Of a stretch of 64,000 nt of DNA, positions 27,481 to 36,343 are shown one piece after another (positions within the stretch are counted from its first letter, which is position 1; each line of letters begins with the position of its first letter). The position numbers were made by a program, and so were the translations under genes. The notes beneath the pieces were generated by a model. The model did no database searches and had not been told where the DNA came from. It saw nothing but the letters and a program-made list of their open reading frames with translations. Source of the stretch: Planococcus soli (GTDB taxonomy: Bacteria > Bacillota > Bacilli > Bacillales_A > Planococcaceae); assembly GCF_016881065.1 (NCBI RefSeq), contig NZ_WXYN01000007.1:210277-274276 (forward strand), given 5' to 3'.

Positions 27481-29121
27481 CTAGTCATCTGCCATCCATG
27501 ACCGCAACAATTTAGTGAAGTCTTCAGGTCTTCCTTTGGCAAGCTTTTCAATCGTTTTCCGCTTCGGATTCGATCTGGCACTAAACTCAGACAAATCAAC
27601 TTCTTCATCTTCAATATTTACTTGGTTTGACTTGGCTAGCGCCTGTTCAAAACCTCCAAAATCATACTCTTCTTCAAATACTTCTTCTTTTTTCTTTCTG
27701 CGAAGCAATAACAAGGCAATAATGATGATCAACACTAATACAACCGCTGCGGCAATGACCAGAAGCAGATTGTTCGGTACGCCGGCGAGGAATGTTTCAG
27801 CTTGTTCTTCTTCCTCAATATCCGGACGTCCTTGGAATTCAGTTGCAAAAACAGAAATTCGGTCTTCCAGTTCCACTTCGGTTGCAGCAAATTCATTCAT
27901 GCTCAATGACGTACTGACAGCATTCTTCAATAGATTGCTGATGTCTGTGACATTTTCCTGTGTTAAACTGGCTGGATTTTCCGGAACTGGCGGCTCTACG
28001 CCTACATTGATCGTAATGTCATCAATCACATACGGGCTCATCTCAATTTGCCGGTTAATCCGGTTGACTTCACTGTTGATCCGCTCTTCCGTACGCTCTG
28101 ACTCGCTGTTTCCAGCACCATCCAAGCCCGGATAATTGGCGACTTCCGTTTCACCGGTTCCTGCTGGATCTTCCACGACCACGCCTTCGCTCGAATACGT
28201 TTCGACGATGCGTTCCACGCTGATATCCAAGCCTTCATTGTTTTCAATATCGACGGGTTCAACCAATTGCTCTTCCCGCTTTTCTTTCGTGAAATCGATG
28301 TTTGTCATCACTGACACGACCACTTTGTCCTGCCCGAGCAATAAGCCGAGCATTTGCTGCAGCTCACGTTGAATATCCTGCTCGATGCCTTTTTGGATTT
28401 CACGATGCTGCTGGTAGACCGACAGATTGGTATTTGCCACGTTGGCATCCTGCACTTCAAACACTTGGCCGTTTTGGTCCATGATCACTACCTGTTCAGC
28501 CGGCAAACTTGGAACTGATTTGCTGATTAAGTGATACAAACCGTTAATCTGCTTTTGATCCAATTGCAGCGTCGAATCGCCTTGGATGACAATAGAAGCT
28601 GTAGATGTCTGCTCTTCATCCGTGATCCAAACATTTTCTTTCGGCAGTGTAATCATGACATTCGCTTCTGTTACTCCATCAATTTGTTCAATCAAATACG
28701 CCAACTCATTTTGCATGGCGTCCCGTTCCACGACATCAAAATGGCGATCGGTCATTCCAAGCCCCATATTTTCGCTGAATATCCCGTAATTCACATTGCC
28801 GTTCTTCGGTATCCCCTCCGCAGCCAGGCTGACTTTCAAATCTGCCAAATGCTCTTCAGGTACGCTGATCGTTTTGCCATCGGCCGATACTTCCACCGGA
28901 ATAGCCTGTTCTTCAATAGCCGTCTTGATTTCGCCCGCTTCTGCTGCTGCCAGATCAGAATACAACACTGAGAAGTTAGTGCGATTATTGAGAAAAACAA
29001 AGACAATAATAATAATTAAGGTAAGAAAAAAGGAACCAATAACAGCCCATTTTGTCACAGGAGAAAAACTGGTCCAAGATTCCTTTAACTTCGTTTTATA
29101 TACTGAAACCTTCTCTTTCAT
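27481..29121 (-). CDS. fliF: flagellar MS-ring protein FliF
   Basis: A 546-residue protein with two membrane segments, near residues 25-43 (WAVIGSFFLTLIIIIVFVF) and 451-473 (NLLLVIAAAVVLVLIIIIALLLL). Between them are the ring-building domains (TLPKENVWITDEEQTSTASI, YQQHREIQKGIEQDIQRELQ). The acidic C-terminal tail binds FliG. It forms the MS ring in the cell membrane. Confidence 0.95.
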   Translation of the reverse strand: MKEKVSVYKTKLKESWTSFSPVTKWAVIGSFFLTLIIIIVFVFLNNRTNFSVLYSDLAAAEAGEIKTAIEEQAIPVEVSADGKTISVPEEHLADLKVSLAAEGIPKNGNVNYGIFSENMGLGMTDRHFDVVERDAMQNELAYLIEQIDGVTEANVMITLPKENVWITDEEQTSTASIVIQGDSTLQLDQKQINGLYHLISKSVPSLPAEQVVIMDQNGQVFEVQDANVANTNLSVYQQHREIQKGIEQDIQRELQQMLGLLLGQDKVVVSVMTNIDFTKEKREEQLVEPVDIENNEGLDISVERIVETYSSEGVVVEDPAGTGETEVANYPGLDGAGNSESERTEERINSEVNRINRQIEMSPYVIDDITINVGVEPPVPENPASLTQENVTDISNLLKNAVSTSLSMNEFAATEVELEDRISVFATEFQGRPDIEEEEQAETFLAGVPNNLLLVIAAAVVLVLIIIIALLLLRRKKKEEVFEEEYDFGGFEQALAKSNQVNIEDEEVDLSEFSARSNPKRKTIEKLAKGRPEDFTKLLRSWMADD

Positions 29122-29128
29122 TTACGCA

Positions 29129-29425
29129 TCATACTTGCATTCTCATTACTTCTTGATACGCTTCAACAACCTTATTGCGGACCTGCATCGTCATCTGCAA
29201 TGACAAACTGGCCTTTTGCGAAGCAATCATGACTTCGTGTACATCCTGTACTTCTCCTGTCACCAATTGGTTGGTCAATTTATCTGATTCATTTTGCGCT
29301 TTGCTCACTTCTTTTAGCGCATCTTTGAATATTTCTCCAAATCCTTCAACTTTGTTTTCAGGCTGCACTTTATCGAACAATTGATTTTGAATAAATGGGG
29401 TTTGAATCTGGCCTATTTTTTCCAT
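29129..29425 (-). CDS. fliE: hook-basal body protein FliE
   Basis: A 98-residue protein with the family block VEGFGEIFKDALKEVSKAQN and the C-terminal VHEVMIASQKASLSLQMTMQVRNKVVEAYQEVMRMQV. FliE links the MS ring to the rod. A strong AAGGAGG precedes the ATG. It ends seven bases before fliF. Confidence 0.95.
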   Translation of the reverse strand: MEKIGQIQTPFIQNQLFDKVQPENKVEGFGEIFKDALKEVSKAQNESDKLTNQLVTGEVQDVHEVMIASQKASLSLQMTMQVRNKVVEAYQEVMRMQV

Positions 29426-29474
29426 GGGGGCCTCCTTGATGTTCTATAGTAGATTGTTCTTCATAATCATCGAT

Positions 29475-29930
29475 TTATTTTCCGATCTCCAAAGCTTTCA
29501 TATACATGCTTTTTGAAGCATTCAACGCAGTGACGTTCGCTTCATAAGAACGGGTTGCAGACATCAGATCCACCATTTCTTTCAGCGGATCAACATTGGA
29601 GGTACGAACATAGCCGTCTTCTCCAGCATCCGGATGTTCCGGATCGTAAGACATGTTAAACGGCGTGTCATCTTCCCGGATTTCCGATACCTCGACACCC
29701 GATACTGCCGTATTGCCTCTATTAATCACCGACTGCAATTGATTGGCAAAAGGCGATCCGCCGCTTTGCGACAATTCCACTGTTTTCCGACGGTACGGGA
29801 GCCATTCCCCGTCCACCAGCTCGGCACGATTTGTATTGGCATTTGCGATATTGGCGGACACGACGTCCATGCGCATGCGGTTGGCTGTCAACCCGGAAGC
29901 GCTAATATTAAACCCACTGAATAAACTCAT
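29475..29930 (-). CDS. flgC: proximal rod protein FlgC
   Basis: A 151-residue rod protein. The N-terminal motif is FSGFNISASGLTANRMRMDV with SANIANANT, and the C-terminal block is VRTSNVDPLKEMVDLMSATRSYEANVTALNASKSMYMKALEIGK. The ATG follows GGGAGATAAAAAAG. It lies five bases downstream of flgB. Confidence 0.95.
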   Translation of the reverse strand: MSLFSGFNISASGLTANRMRMDVVSANIANANTNRAELVDGEWLPYRRKTVELSQSGGSPFANQLQSVINRGNTAVSGVEVSEIREDDTPFNMSYDPEHPDAGEDGYVRTSNVDPLKEMVDLMSATRSYEANVTALNASKSMYMKALEIGK

Positions 29931-29935
29931 CTTTT

Positions 29936-30337
29936 TTATCTCCCTCCACTAATAACAGAGCTAAGACTGTTGAGCTTGCCGTTGACCCGTTCGGTAACAG
30001 CGTTATACCAAAGCTGATTTTTTGCTAGTTCAGCCATTTCGACATCCATATCCACGTTGTTGCCATTGTTGTTGTATTTTGTTGAACTATTGGTAAGGAT
30101 TTCAGTCTTGCCTACTGAAGATTCGTTGCTGAATGAAAGGTGCCGATCGTTGGTTTTATAGCTGGAGAGGCTTTGATTGTTCATTGCGGTATCTAGGGCT
30201 GCTTGAAAATCGACTTTCTTGCTTTTGTAGTTAGCAGTATCTACGTTGGCGATATTCGCTGAATGGACTCGCTGTCTCAAAGTGGATGCTGAGAGAGCTT
30301 GTTCCATGGACTCAAGTGACTTAGGGAATATACTCAT
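29936..30337 (-). CDS. flgB: proximal rod protein FlgB
   Basis: A 133-residue rod protein and the first gene of the fla operon. It shows the rod motif LRQRVHSANIANVDTANYKSK near residues 20-40 and a C-terminal VDVEMAELAKNQLWYNAVTERVNGKL-type block. The ATG at 30337 follows AAAGGAG. The leader carries a c-di-GMP-I riboswitch and a terminator about 35 bases upstream of this start. Confidence 0.95.
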   Translation of the reverse strand: MSIFPKSLESMEQALSASTLRQRVHSANIANVDTANYKSKKVDFQAALDTAMNNQSLSSYKTNDRHLSFSNESSVGKTEILTNSSTKYNNNGNNVDMDVEMAELAKNQLWYNAVTERVNGKLNSLSSVISGGR

Positions 30338-30371
30338 CAAAAAACTCCTTTTTTTTACATTTAATTGGTTA

Positions 30372-30402
30372 ATAAAAATCCACTTTTAAAAAAGTGGATT
30401 TT
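30372..30402 (-). terminator. regulated terminator (expression platform) upstream of flgB
   Basis: On the minus strand AAAATCCACTTTT pairs with AAAAGTGGATTTT, followed by TTATT. It lies directly downstream of the c-di-GMP aptamer and upstream of flgB, so it would stop fla operon transcription when formed. Its 5' arm (AAATCCACTT) can also pair with AAGTGG...ATTT at 30407-30419, at the 3' edge of the aptamer, giving a possible antiterminator. Confidence 0.8.
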
Positions 30403-30404
30403 AA

Positions 30405-30498
30405 TCAAATCTACCACTTAGGTGACTCGGCTGCCTTGTACACTGCGTATTTAGGCCCGTAGCTTTGCGTCTTTACCTTTCGAGTAAGTTTGCCATTT
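30405..30498 (-). ncRNA. c-di-GMP-I (GEMM) riboswitch controlling the fla operon
   Basis: Read on the minus strand, GGCAAAC is followed by a hairpin closed by a GAAA tetraloop (TTACTCGAAAGGTAA). Next comes the GEMM-I core GACGCAAAGC, then GGGCCTAAATACGC, and later CAGCCGAGTCACC. This matches the order of conserved elements of the GEMM-I class (GGCAAACC, GNRA loop, GACGCAAAGC, GGCCTAAA, GCAGCCG-like). Known: this class binds cyclic di-GMP, and an example precedes the flgB operon in Clostridioides difficile. Inferred: with the terminator immediately downstream, it sets read-through into the whole fla operon, most simply as an OFF switch at high c-di-GMP. Confidence 0.88.
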
Positions 30499-30727
30499 TC
30501 ATAATGATATTCTATTATTCTATTATTAAACTCGTCATTTCGTACTATTTTCTAAAATTAATAACAAAGTGATAGTATCATGTTTCAATAATTTTGTATA
30601 TTTTTCTTTTTAAAAAAATAAAATGATATTTTTTCCATATTAATCAATAAGACACTATTTTTATTCATCTCTTAATGTTATGCTACGCGATATCTACCAT
30701 TTTGCTAATAAGAAGGAGAAAAAGCCC

Positions 30728-31564
30728 ATGTTTCGTGGATTATATACTGCTACATCAGGGATGATGGCCAATAATAGGAATCAACAAATATTGACAAATA
30801 ACCTATCAAACGCCAATACTCCGGGATTTAAAGGTGACCAAACTGTCTTGCGCGCATTTCCAGATCAACTCATTACAGCGATAGAGAACGGAAAAAAAGG
30901 TACAATAGTCCCTCAAAATATTGGGACTTTGACCACGGGCGTATATGCTCAGGAGGGCATCCCTTCTTTTCTTCAAGGTCCGTTAAAAGAAACGGGGAAT
31001 TTGACTGATTTGGTGCTGATGGATGAATTGCTTCCAACAAATCCAGAAACCCAGCAAAAAGGATCGATGGTTTTTGCAGTAGCTGCAGAGAATGATGAAG
31101 TGCGCTATACCAAAAACGGCTCACTCACTGTAAATACTGAAGGTTTCCTGACTACTAGTGAAGGATTTTCTGTCCTGGGTGAGAATCAGCAGCCGATTCA
31201 AGTTGGTTCCACTGATTTCACTGTGCAGGACAATGGCCAAATTACATTAGACGACGGAACACAAGGAGATCGCTTATGGATTGGCTATACGGAAAACCCC
31301 GAACAATTTGTCAAACAAGGACAGAATCTTCTGCGCTGGGAAGGCGCTCCTGAAGCCGCTCCTCAATTTATTGAAAATGAAGCGTTGCTGGAAGGTACAG
31401 GCAGTTTTGTCAAACAAGGATTTATTGAACAATCGAACGTGGATTTGACCCGGACGATGACGGACATGATGACAACTTACCGAGGCTTCGAATCAAACCA
31501 AAAAGTTATTCAGGCTTATGATCGCAGCATGGAAAAAGCAGTAAATGAAATCGGGCGCGTCTAG
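30728..31564 (+). CDS. flhO: flagellar hook-basal body protein FlhO (FlgF/FlgG family)
   Basis: A 278-residue distal rod protein. Its N-terminus MFRGLYTATSGMMANNRNQQ with LTNNLSNANTPGFKGD and its C-terminus SNVDLTRTMTDMMTTYRGFESNQKVIQAYDRSMEKAVNEIG fit Bacillus FlhO. The true start is the ATG at 30728 after AGAAGGAG; the frame opens earlier at 30680. It is read divergently from the fla operon. A sigma-D-like -10 (GCGATAT, 30687-30693) lies upstream, but the matching -35 is poor. Confidence 0.92.
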   Translation: MFRGLYTATSGMMANNRNQQILTNNLSNANTPGFKGDQTVLRAFPDQLITAIENGKKGTIVPQNIGTLTTGVYAQEGIPSFLQGPLKETGNLTDLVLMDELLPTNPETQQKGSMVFAVAAENDEVRYTKNGSLTVNTEGFLTTSEGFSVLGENQQPIQVGSTDFTVQDNGQITLDDGTQGDRLWIGYTENPEQFVKQGQNLLRWEGAPEAAPQFIENEALLEGTGSFVKQGFIEQSNVDLTRTMTDMMTTYRGFESNQKVIQAYDRSMEKAVNEIGRV

Positions 31565-31578
31565 GAGGAAGTTATTAG

Positions 31579-32421
31579 TTGAACATTCAAATGAACACAG
31601 CCAGCAACACCATGGGCGAACTGCAAAAAAAGATCGATTTGATCGGCAATAACATTGCCAATGTAAACACCAATGGCTATAAACGCCAAGAAGCCAGTTT
31701 TTCAGACGCCCTTGTGCAATCAATCGAAAAACAAGTCGGTCCACAAAACGAAGTTGGGCGAATTACGCCTTACGGTTTGCGCATCGGTGCCGGCGCGATT
31801 TTGTCACAAACTGCAACTCGCAACGAACAAGGCTCTATCCGCCAAACAGACCGGCCGCTTGATTTTATGATCCAGGGCGAATCGGCTTACTTCCGGGTTG
31901 AGTCAGAAGGAAATGCGTTGTATACAAAAGACGGATCTTTCCAAGTCCAACCAGTGCCGAACTCAAACCAAGTCAGCTTGGTGACGGCCAACGGCGATGC
32001 GGTTCTCGGAGCCGATAATCAGCCGATTGTTTTCGACAATGATTACGACACCCTCCAATTAAATGGAAATGGCGCTTTGGAAGTTTCTTTTAAAGATCCC
32101 AATAAACAACCGGCTGAAATCCAAATGGGCATCGCCCAAATAGATCGGCCGGACTCTCTTGAAAAAACAGGCGGCAATCTTTTCCGCCTGACTGGCACTG
32201 AAGCGGAACAACTTGCCAATGGCAATCTGCAGTTTATCAATTTGGCTCAACAAAAGGATGGATCGATCGCCATCAAACAAGGTGTACTTGAAGCATCCAA
32301 TGTCGAATTGGCTGATGAAATGACCGAATTGATCGCGACGCAGCGCTTGTTTCAATCACAAGGAAGAGCCATTTCATATGCAGATGATATGATGGGCTTG
32401 GTCAACACGATTAAAGGATAA
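31579..32421 (+). CDS. flhP: flagellar hook-basal body protein FlhP, TTG start
   Basis: A 280-residue rod protein with LQKKIDLIGNNIANVNTNGYKRQ near the N-terminus and a C-terminal block that includes LADEMTELIATQRLFQSQGR. It matches the Bacillus FlhP position and pattern. Translation starts at TTG 31579, behind AGGAGGAAG, 14 bases after flhO. Together FlhO and FlhP form the distal rod. Confidence 0.92.
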   Translation: MNIQMNTASNTMGELQKKIDLIGNNIANVNTNGYKRQEASFSDALVQSIEKQVGPQNEVGRITPYGLRIGAGAILSQTATRNEQGSIRQTDRPLDFMIQGESAYFRVESEGNALYTKDGSFQVQPVPNSNQVSLVTANGDAVLGADNQPIVFDNDYDTLQLNGNGALEVSFKDPNKQPAEIQMGIAQIDRPDSLEKTGGNLFRLTGTEAEQLANGNLQFINLAQQKDGSIAIKQGVLEASNVELADEMTELIATQRLFQSQGRAISYADDMMGLVNTIKG

Positions 32422-32424
32422 TGC

Positions 32425-32463
32425 AAAAAGAGCAGACACCCCGCGGGGTGTCTGCTCTTTTTG
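32425..32463. terminator. terminator of flhO-flhP
   Basis: A perfect palindrome: AAAAAGAGCAGACACCCC with GGGGTGTCTGCTCTTTTT around a GC centre. Confidence 0.92.
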
Positions 32464-32485
32464 TTGTTATACAATTTTTTCTACT

Positions 32486-32604
32486 GAAGAAATCGCTCCA
32501 GGCGGACGCTTTCCGGGGGGTACGGCTTCAGCCGCTTCCCTCGCTCTGCTCAGTCCAGTGTCTTCAGCTCGTCCTAATCCCCTAGGAGTCGCCGCCTTCC
32601 GCTC
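32486..32604. repeat. dispersed Bacillales-type repeat, copy 1
   Basis: It begins GAAGAAATCGCTCCAGGCGG and ends GGAGTCGCCGCCTTCCGCTC. A second copy with the same ends and the shared core GCCGCTTCCCTCGCT and CTCAGTCCAGT lies at 38402-38543. The inner parts differ by small insertions. No protein is encoded. Confidence 0.8.
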
Positions 32605-32722
32605 TTTTTTCTAAGCATCATCCACATAAATGGATATTTTTATTTTTGCATCGCCACTTGGACCTACATCCTGTGAGCCCGAAAGCGGAGCTGATTTGTG
32701 GAATATCAGTAGCAAATTTGGA

Positions 32723-32782
<60 letters not shown>

Positions 32783-32783
32783 C

Positions 32784-33665
32784 TTATCTCAAAAAGTCCA
32801 TCAAACTCGGCTGGATTATTTTTGATGATGCAGCGAGGCTCGCTTGGTAAACACTTTCTTCGCTGGTTAGCTTGATGACCGCTTCTGCGTAATCGATGTC
32901 TTCGACTTTTGATAACATCGATTTAAGTTCCAGATTGCTATCAAGCAGCCGGTTTTCAACAGCTTCTACACGATTCTGCCGGACGCCGTTTTCAGCACCC
33001 ACTGTCAACAACCGATCGATTCCTGCATCGATTTTATCCAGATCAATGGAATTTCCAGCCTTTAAATCATTGGATATGCTTTGCAGTGTTTTGAAAATAT
33101 TGTTGTCATCTGCTGCAGTTCCAAACAACTCATCAGGCAGTACACTTGATTGGATCTTGATGCCATCTCCAATTGTGAACGTTTTAGCGATTAGGTCTGC
33201 AGAATCAACTGTAAAGTTTCCTTTTTCAGGAAAAGGAAGTTCGCCTGTTTTTTGGCCGTTGAACAATGATTGGCCATTAACTTTAGCATTTGCCAATTGG
33301 CGCATCCGCTCTGTCAATTCTTCTATTTCAGCAGCCATTGCCGTCTGGTCCAGCTCCGAATAAGTTCCGTTATTGCCTTGAACCGCTAATTCACGCACCC
33401 GCTGCATCGCATCCACCATCGAGTCGACATTTTGGCCGGTTTCGTTCATCCACAATTTGGCTTCATTCGAATTGCGTTCGAATTGGGTATTGGCCGCAAG
33501 CGTGCTTTTTAAGTTCATCGCTTTGCTGACGCCATTCGGATCATCTGATGGGCGGTGAAGCAATTTGCCGCTTGATACTTGGTTATTGATTTTTTCGAAT
33601 CGGCTCAAGTTTTGGCTCATATTGCGTATGGAATTCTGGTTAAGCATCTGTTGCGTGACTCTCAT
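32784..33665 (-). CDS. flgL: hook-filament junction protein FlgL
   Basis: A 293-residue flagellin-related protein. The N-terminus is MRVTQQMLNQNSIRNMSQNL, with the flagellin-like SSGKLLHRPSDDPNGVSKAM. The C-terminus reads VEDIDYAEAVIKLTSEESVYQASLAASSKIIQPSLMDFLR. Last gene of the yvyF-flgM-N-K-L unit. No hairpin terminator is obvious behind the stop; the ACTT tract follows at once. Confidence 0.93.
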   Translation of the reverse strand: MRVTQQMLNQNSIRNMSQNLSRFEKINNQVSSGKLLHRPSDDPNGVSKAMNLKSTLAANTQFERNSNEAKLWMNETGQNVDSMVDAMQRVRELAVQGNNGTYSELDQTAMAAEIEELTERMRQLANAKVNGQSLFNGQKTGELPFPEKGNFTVDSADLIAKTFTIGDGIKIQSSVLPDELFGTAADDNNIFKTLQSISNDLKAGNSIDLDKIDAGIDRLLTVGAENGVRQNRVEAVENRLLDSNLELKSMLSKVEDIDYAEAVIKLTSEESVYQASLAASSKIIQPSLMDFLR

Positions 33666-33692
33666 GTTTTTCCCCCCACGTTCCTTCTGCTA

Positions 33693-34961
33693 TCAGTTGC
33701 CCATTCGGTTGATGATGGTATCCAACATTTGATCCGTCATTGATACTAAACGTGCTGCCGCATTATATGAATGCTGGTATTTGATCAAGTTAGCCATTTC
33801 TTCATCCAGCGAAACACCGGTCACTGACTGTCTGCGATTTTCTGTTGCTTGCAGCGTTGCTCCGTGATTCGTGACCGAGTTGATTGCAGCCTGGCTTTGT
33901 GCACCGAGCTGGCTAACCAGTTTTCGGAAATCACTTTGCGCTGCTGCAGCTGTTTTTCCTGTTGCAGCTGGCTGGTTTAATGGACTTGCCTCGTAATTGA
34001 CTTTTAGCTCAGATAGTTTAAAGTCTGCGGCGTTTCCGATAAATAAAGCTTGATCTTTACCGCCCGCAGCCGACATGCTATTCGCTTGTGCAAAATCACT
34101 GACCACGTTGTTTAAGTTTTCCTGATAAGCTGTTGCGGTATCCATCGACTCGCTCAATCCAGCCAATTTGCCGCCGTACATTTCATTTTCACCAGTACCA
34201 GTTTTATGGTCAATTTCGGAAACCTCTTCGCCGCTGACCAGTTGCTGGTTGTTTGAAGAGAGGCTGATCGAGTAGCTGCCGTTCGATTTTTCATCTACTT
34301 TGATCGACATCAGCGTTGATAGCTCTTCCACAAGCGCATCGCGTTTATCTTTTAAATCATTTGACTGGCTGCCATCGCGGACAATGCTTTTGTTTAGTTC
34401 TGCGATTTGTTTCAAATACCCGTTCGCTTCAGCAACAGTTGCTTGCGACTGCTGCGTCAATTCGCTTTTCAGGCTATCCATCGATTTGTTCATCGATTGC
34501 GCTACTTCGATAAAGGCTTGTGCTCGTTCTTTGACCACAGCCTGTGCAGACAAGCTGCCCGGCTCATTGGCCAGATCCTGCCAGGCACTGTTCAATCCGT
34601 CCATGGCGCTATTCAAACCGCTGTCGCTTGGTTCGTTTACGATTGTTTCCAAGCGGTCCAATGTCGTTTGTTTTGCCTGCCACTGTCCGAGTGTTTCGGA
34701 ATGATCACGAAATTGCTGATCGAGGAAGCGGTCTCTTACACGGGTAATCGAATCGAGATTAACGCCGGTTCCAAGCTGTCCTGTATTTGCTCCTTGGCCT
34801 GTCCAAACGTCCAATGATGGAGAAGCTGTTGAGTTTACTTGTTGGCGTGAATAGCCTTTTGTGTTGACGTTGGCAATATTCTGTCCAGTCGTCGCAATGC
34901 TTGCCTGGCCGACAGATAATCCGCGCTTTCCTAATTCTAATCCGTGAAATGATGAAACCAT
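33693..34961 (-). CDS. flgK: hook-filament junction protein FlgK
   Basis: A 422-residue protein with MVSSFHGLELGKRGLSVGQA, the IANVNTKGYSRQQV rod motif, and the C-terminal SLDEEMANLIKYQHSYNAAARLVSMTDQMLDTIINRMGN. It is shorter than FlgK of Bacillus subtilis (about 507 residues), the shortfall lying in the central variable domain. It joins the hook to FlgL and the filament. Confidence 0.93.
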   Translation of the reverse strand: MVSSFHGLELGKRGLSVGQASIATTGQNIANVNTKGYSRQQVNSTASPSLDVWTGQGANTGQLGTGVNLDSITRVRDRFLDQQFRDHSETLGQWQAKQTTLDRLETIVNEPSDSGLNSAMDGLNSAWQDLANEPGSLSAQAVVKERAQAFIEVAQSMNKSMDSLKSELTQQSQATVAEANGYLKQIAELNKSIVRDGSQSNDLKDKRDALVEELSTLMSIKVDEKSNGSYSISLSSNNQQLVSGEEVSEIDHKTGTGENEMYGGKLAGLSESMDTATAYQENLNNVVSDFAQANSMSAAGGKDQALFIGNAADFKLSELKVNYEASPLNQPAATGKTAAAAQSDFRKLVSQLGAQSQAAINSVTNHGATLQATENRRQSVTGVSLDEEMANLIKYQHSYNAAARLVSMTDQMLDTIINRMGN

Positions 34962-34986
34962 GGTTTTCCCCGCTCTCTAACAATTT

Positions 34987-35472
34987 CTAGGCTCTTGTAT
35001 CAAAAAAACCTTGATTGTTTGTTTGTGGCTTTTGCTGACCTGCCGGTGATTGGTAATTGAAATGCTGTTGTTTCGTTTTTGTCACTTGAGTGATCATATG
35101 TTGAACAAAGCTCATCGAGTCTTCCAGGATTTTTTCGTTGACTTTGTTTTTCACCTGCAGCTCAGTTAAAAGCATTTGTAACGTTGTCAATTGTGAGTGG
35201 AGCTCTTGTTTTACGTGTTCATCTGGAATCTGTTCTGCAAACTGGCTGAATGTCAGGCCAGGATGCTCTTCCAATACGTCGGCTACAAGTTGCTGCCGCT
35301 CGTCTTCCAATTGGCTAAGCTGTTTAACCAGCTTCGTTTCTTCTTTCACAAGCTCTGTCAGTTCATCGACTTTTCGTTCGATCAACACCGTCTGCTTGCG
35401 TTCGGCATAACGGATAAGCTGTTTTTGTATGCTGATCAATTCGTCCAGCGTGTTTACTACTAAGTTCAGCAT
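34987..35472 (-). CDS. flgN: FlgK/FlgL export chaperone FlgN
   Basis: A 161-residue helical protein with long coiled coils (ELISIQKQLIRYAERKQTVL, ETKLVKQLSQLEDERQQLV) and a Gln/Asn-rich tail. Position between flgM and flgK and the family pattern support FlgN, which delivers hook-associated proteins to the export gate. Confidence 0.85.
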   Translation of the reverse strand: MLNLVVNTLDELISIQKQLIRYAERKQTVLIERKVDELTELVKEETKLVKQLSQLEDERQQLVADVLEEHPGLTFSQFAEQIPDEHVKQELHSQLTTLQMLLTELQVKNKVNEKILEDSMSFVQHMITQVTKTKQQHFNYQSPAGQQKPQTNNQGFFDTRA

Positions 35473-35502
35473 CCGATACCCTCCTCTTTTAAGAGCCCTA
35501 CT

Positions 35503-35772
35503 TTATTTATCGAACCAGAATTGATGAACTTTATCTGCTACCTTGCCCGCATCGACCTGGTATTCACCTGATGACACCTGAGCTTTTAGGAGCTGGATCT
35601 TTTCTTGTCTTTCAATATCAACATTGGCATTTTTTTCGAACATCGCCTTCGCCTGGTTTGAAATCTGAAGTTCGTCTTCTTTTTGCAGCGACTTTGTTTT
35701 GGCGGCCGGAGCCACCTGCAATTTTTGATAAGCTTGAATAAAGGAAGAACCATTCGTTTTGTCAATATTCAT
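35503..35772 (-). CDS. flgM: anti-sigma-D factor FlgM
   Basis: An 89-residue protein. MNIDKTNGSSFIQAYQKLQV precedes a C-terminal FlgM domain (ELQISNQAKAMFEK, then RQEKIQLLKAQVSSGEYQVDAGKVADKVHQFW). It holds sigma-D inactive until the hook is complete and it is exported. It lies in a sigma-D-driven operon, giving feedback. Confidence 0.93.
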   Translation of the reverse strand: MNIDKTNGSSFIQAYQKLQVAPAAKTKSLQKEDELQISNQAKAMFEKNANVDIERQEKIQLLKAQVSSGEYQVDAGKVADKVHQFWFDK

Positions 35773-35805
35773 TCCTTCACCGCCCTCTAGTTTAGTTTCG
35801 TTCTC

Positions 35806-36231
35806 TTATCGTATTTTCCAATATTGCGCGTTGACCTTTGGCCTTACTCGTTTTCTTCCGGTTTCCTCTAAAAACTTATCATTTTTCAGTGTCGCATCGA
35901 TCTCCAGCGAAAAATCCTTGAAACAGTCATCGCACAGGATCTGTCTTTTGATTACTTTACCACAATGCTTGCACGGGTAACCCAAATTCGGCAAGTCGTC
36001 TGCGTAAATGCGCCCGTCGCGAATAAAATCGGCAATTTGTTTTACAGAGACATTTGTGGACAAGCTGACATCTTGAATATTCGCAAAGCGATTGGCTTCG
36101 ATTTTCAGAAACTCGTTTACTATCTTGAATTCCTCTTCGATTTCCTTGTAGCAGTCCAGGCAATAGTCAGTGTAGTCCTTAAGGAATAATGTACCGCAAA
36201 TTCGGCAATTATCTAGCTGATTTGCTTTCAT
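35806..36231 (-). CDS. yvyF: flagellar operon protein YvyF (TIGR03826 family)
   Basis: About 141 residues with two zinc-binding pairs at each end: CRICGTLF and CLDCYKE at the N-terminus, CKHCGKV and CDDCFKD near residue 90. A helix-turn-helix-like segment (LSTNVSVKQIADFIRDGRI) sits between them. The same gene precedes flgM in Bacillus subtilis; its function is not established. It is first in the operon behind a sigma-D promoter. Confidence 0.88.
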   Translation of the reverse strand: MKANQLDNCRICGTLFLKDYTDYCLDCYKEIEEEFKIVNEFLKIEANRFANIQDVSLSTNVSVKQIADFIRDGRIYADDLPNLGYPCKHCGKVIKRQILCDDCFKDFSLEIDATLKNDKFLEETGRKRVRPKVNAQYWKIR

Positions 36232-36261
36232 ATCCACTCACCTGACCTTCTCTATAGATTT

Positions 36262-36288
36262 ATATCGGCAGTTTTGCCAAAATGTTTA
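36262..36288 (-). promoter_or_regulatory. sigma-D promoter of yvyF-flgM-N-K-L
   Basis: On the minus strand TAAA, 15 bases, GCCGATAT: an exact match to the Bacillus sigma-D consensus, about 30 bases upstream of the yvyF start. Confidence 0.92.
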
Positions 36289-36343
36289 GCGGAATTTCAA
36301 TTTTTTCTGCTTTAATAGTACATGGCTTTTCCAATACTCTTCT

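Noticed and set aside
27515-28135. A 206-residue plus-strand frame over fliF
   Set aside because: Antisense to fliF, Ser/Thr-rich shadow typical of reverse-complement reading, no ribosome binding site.
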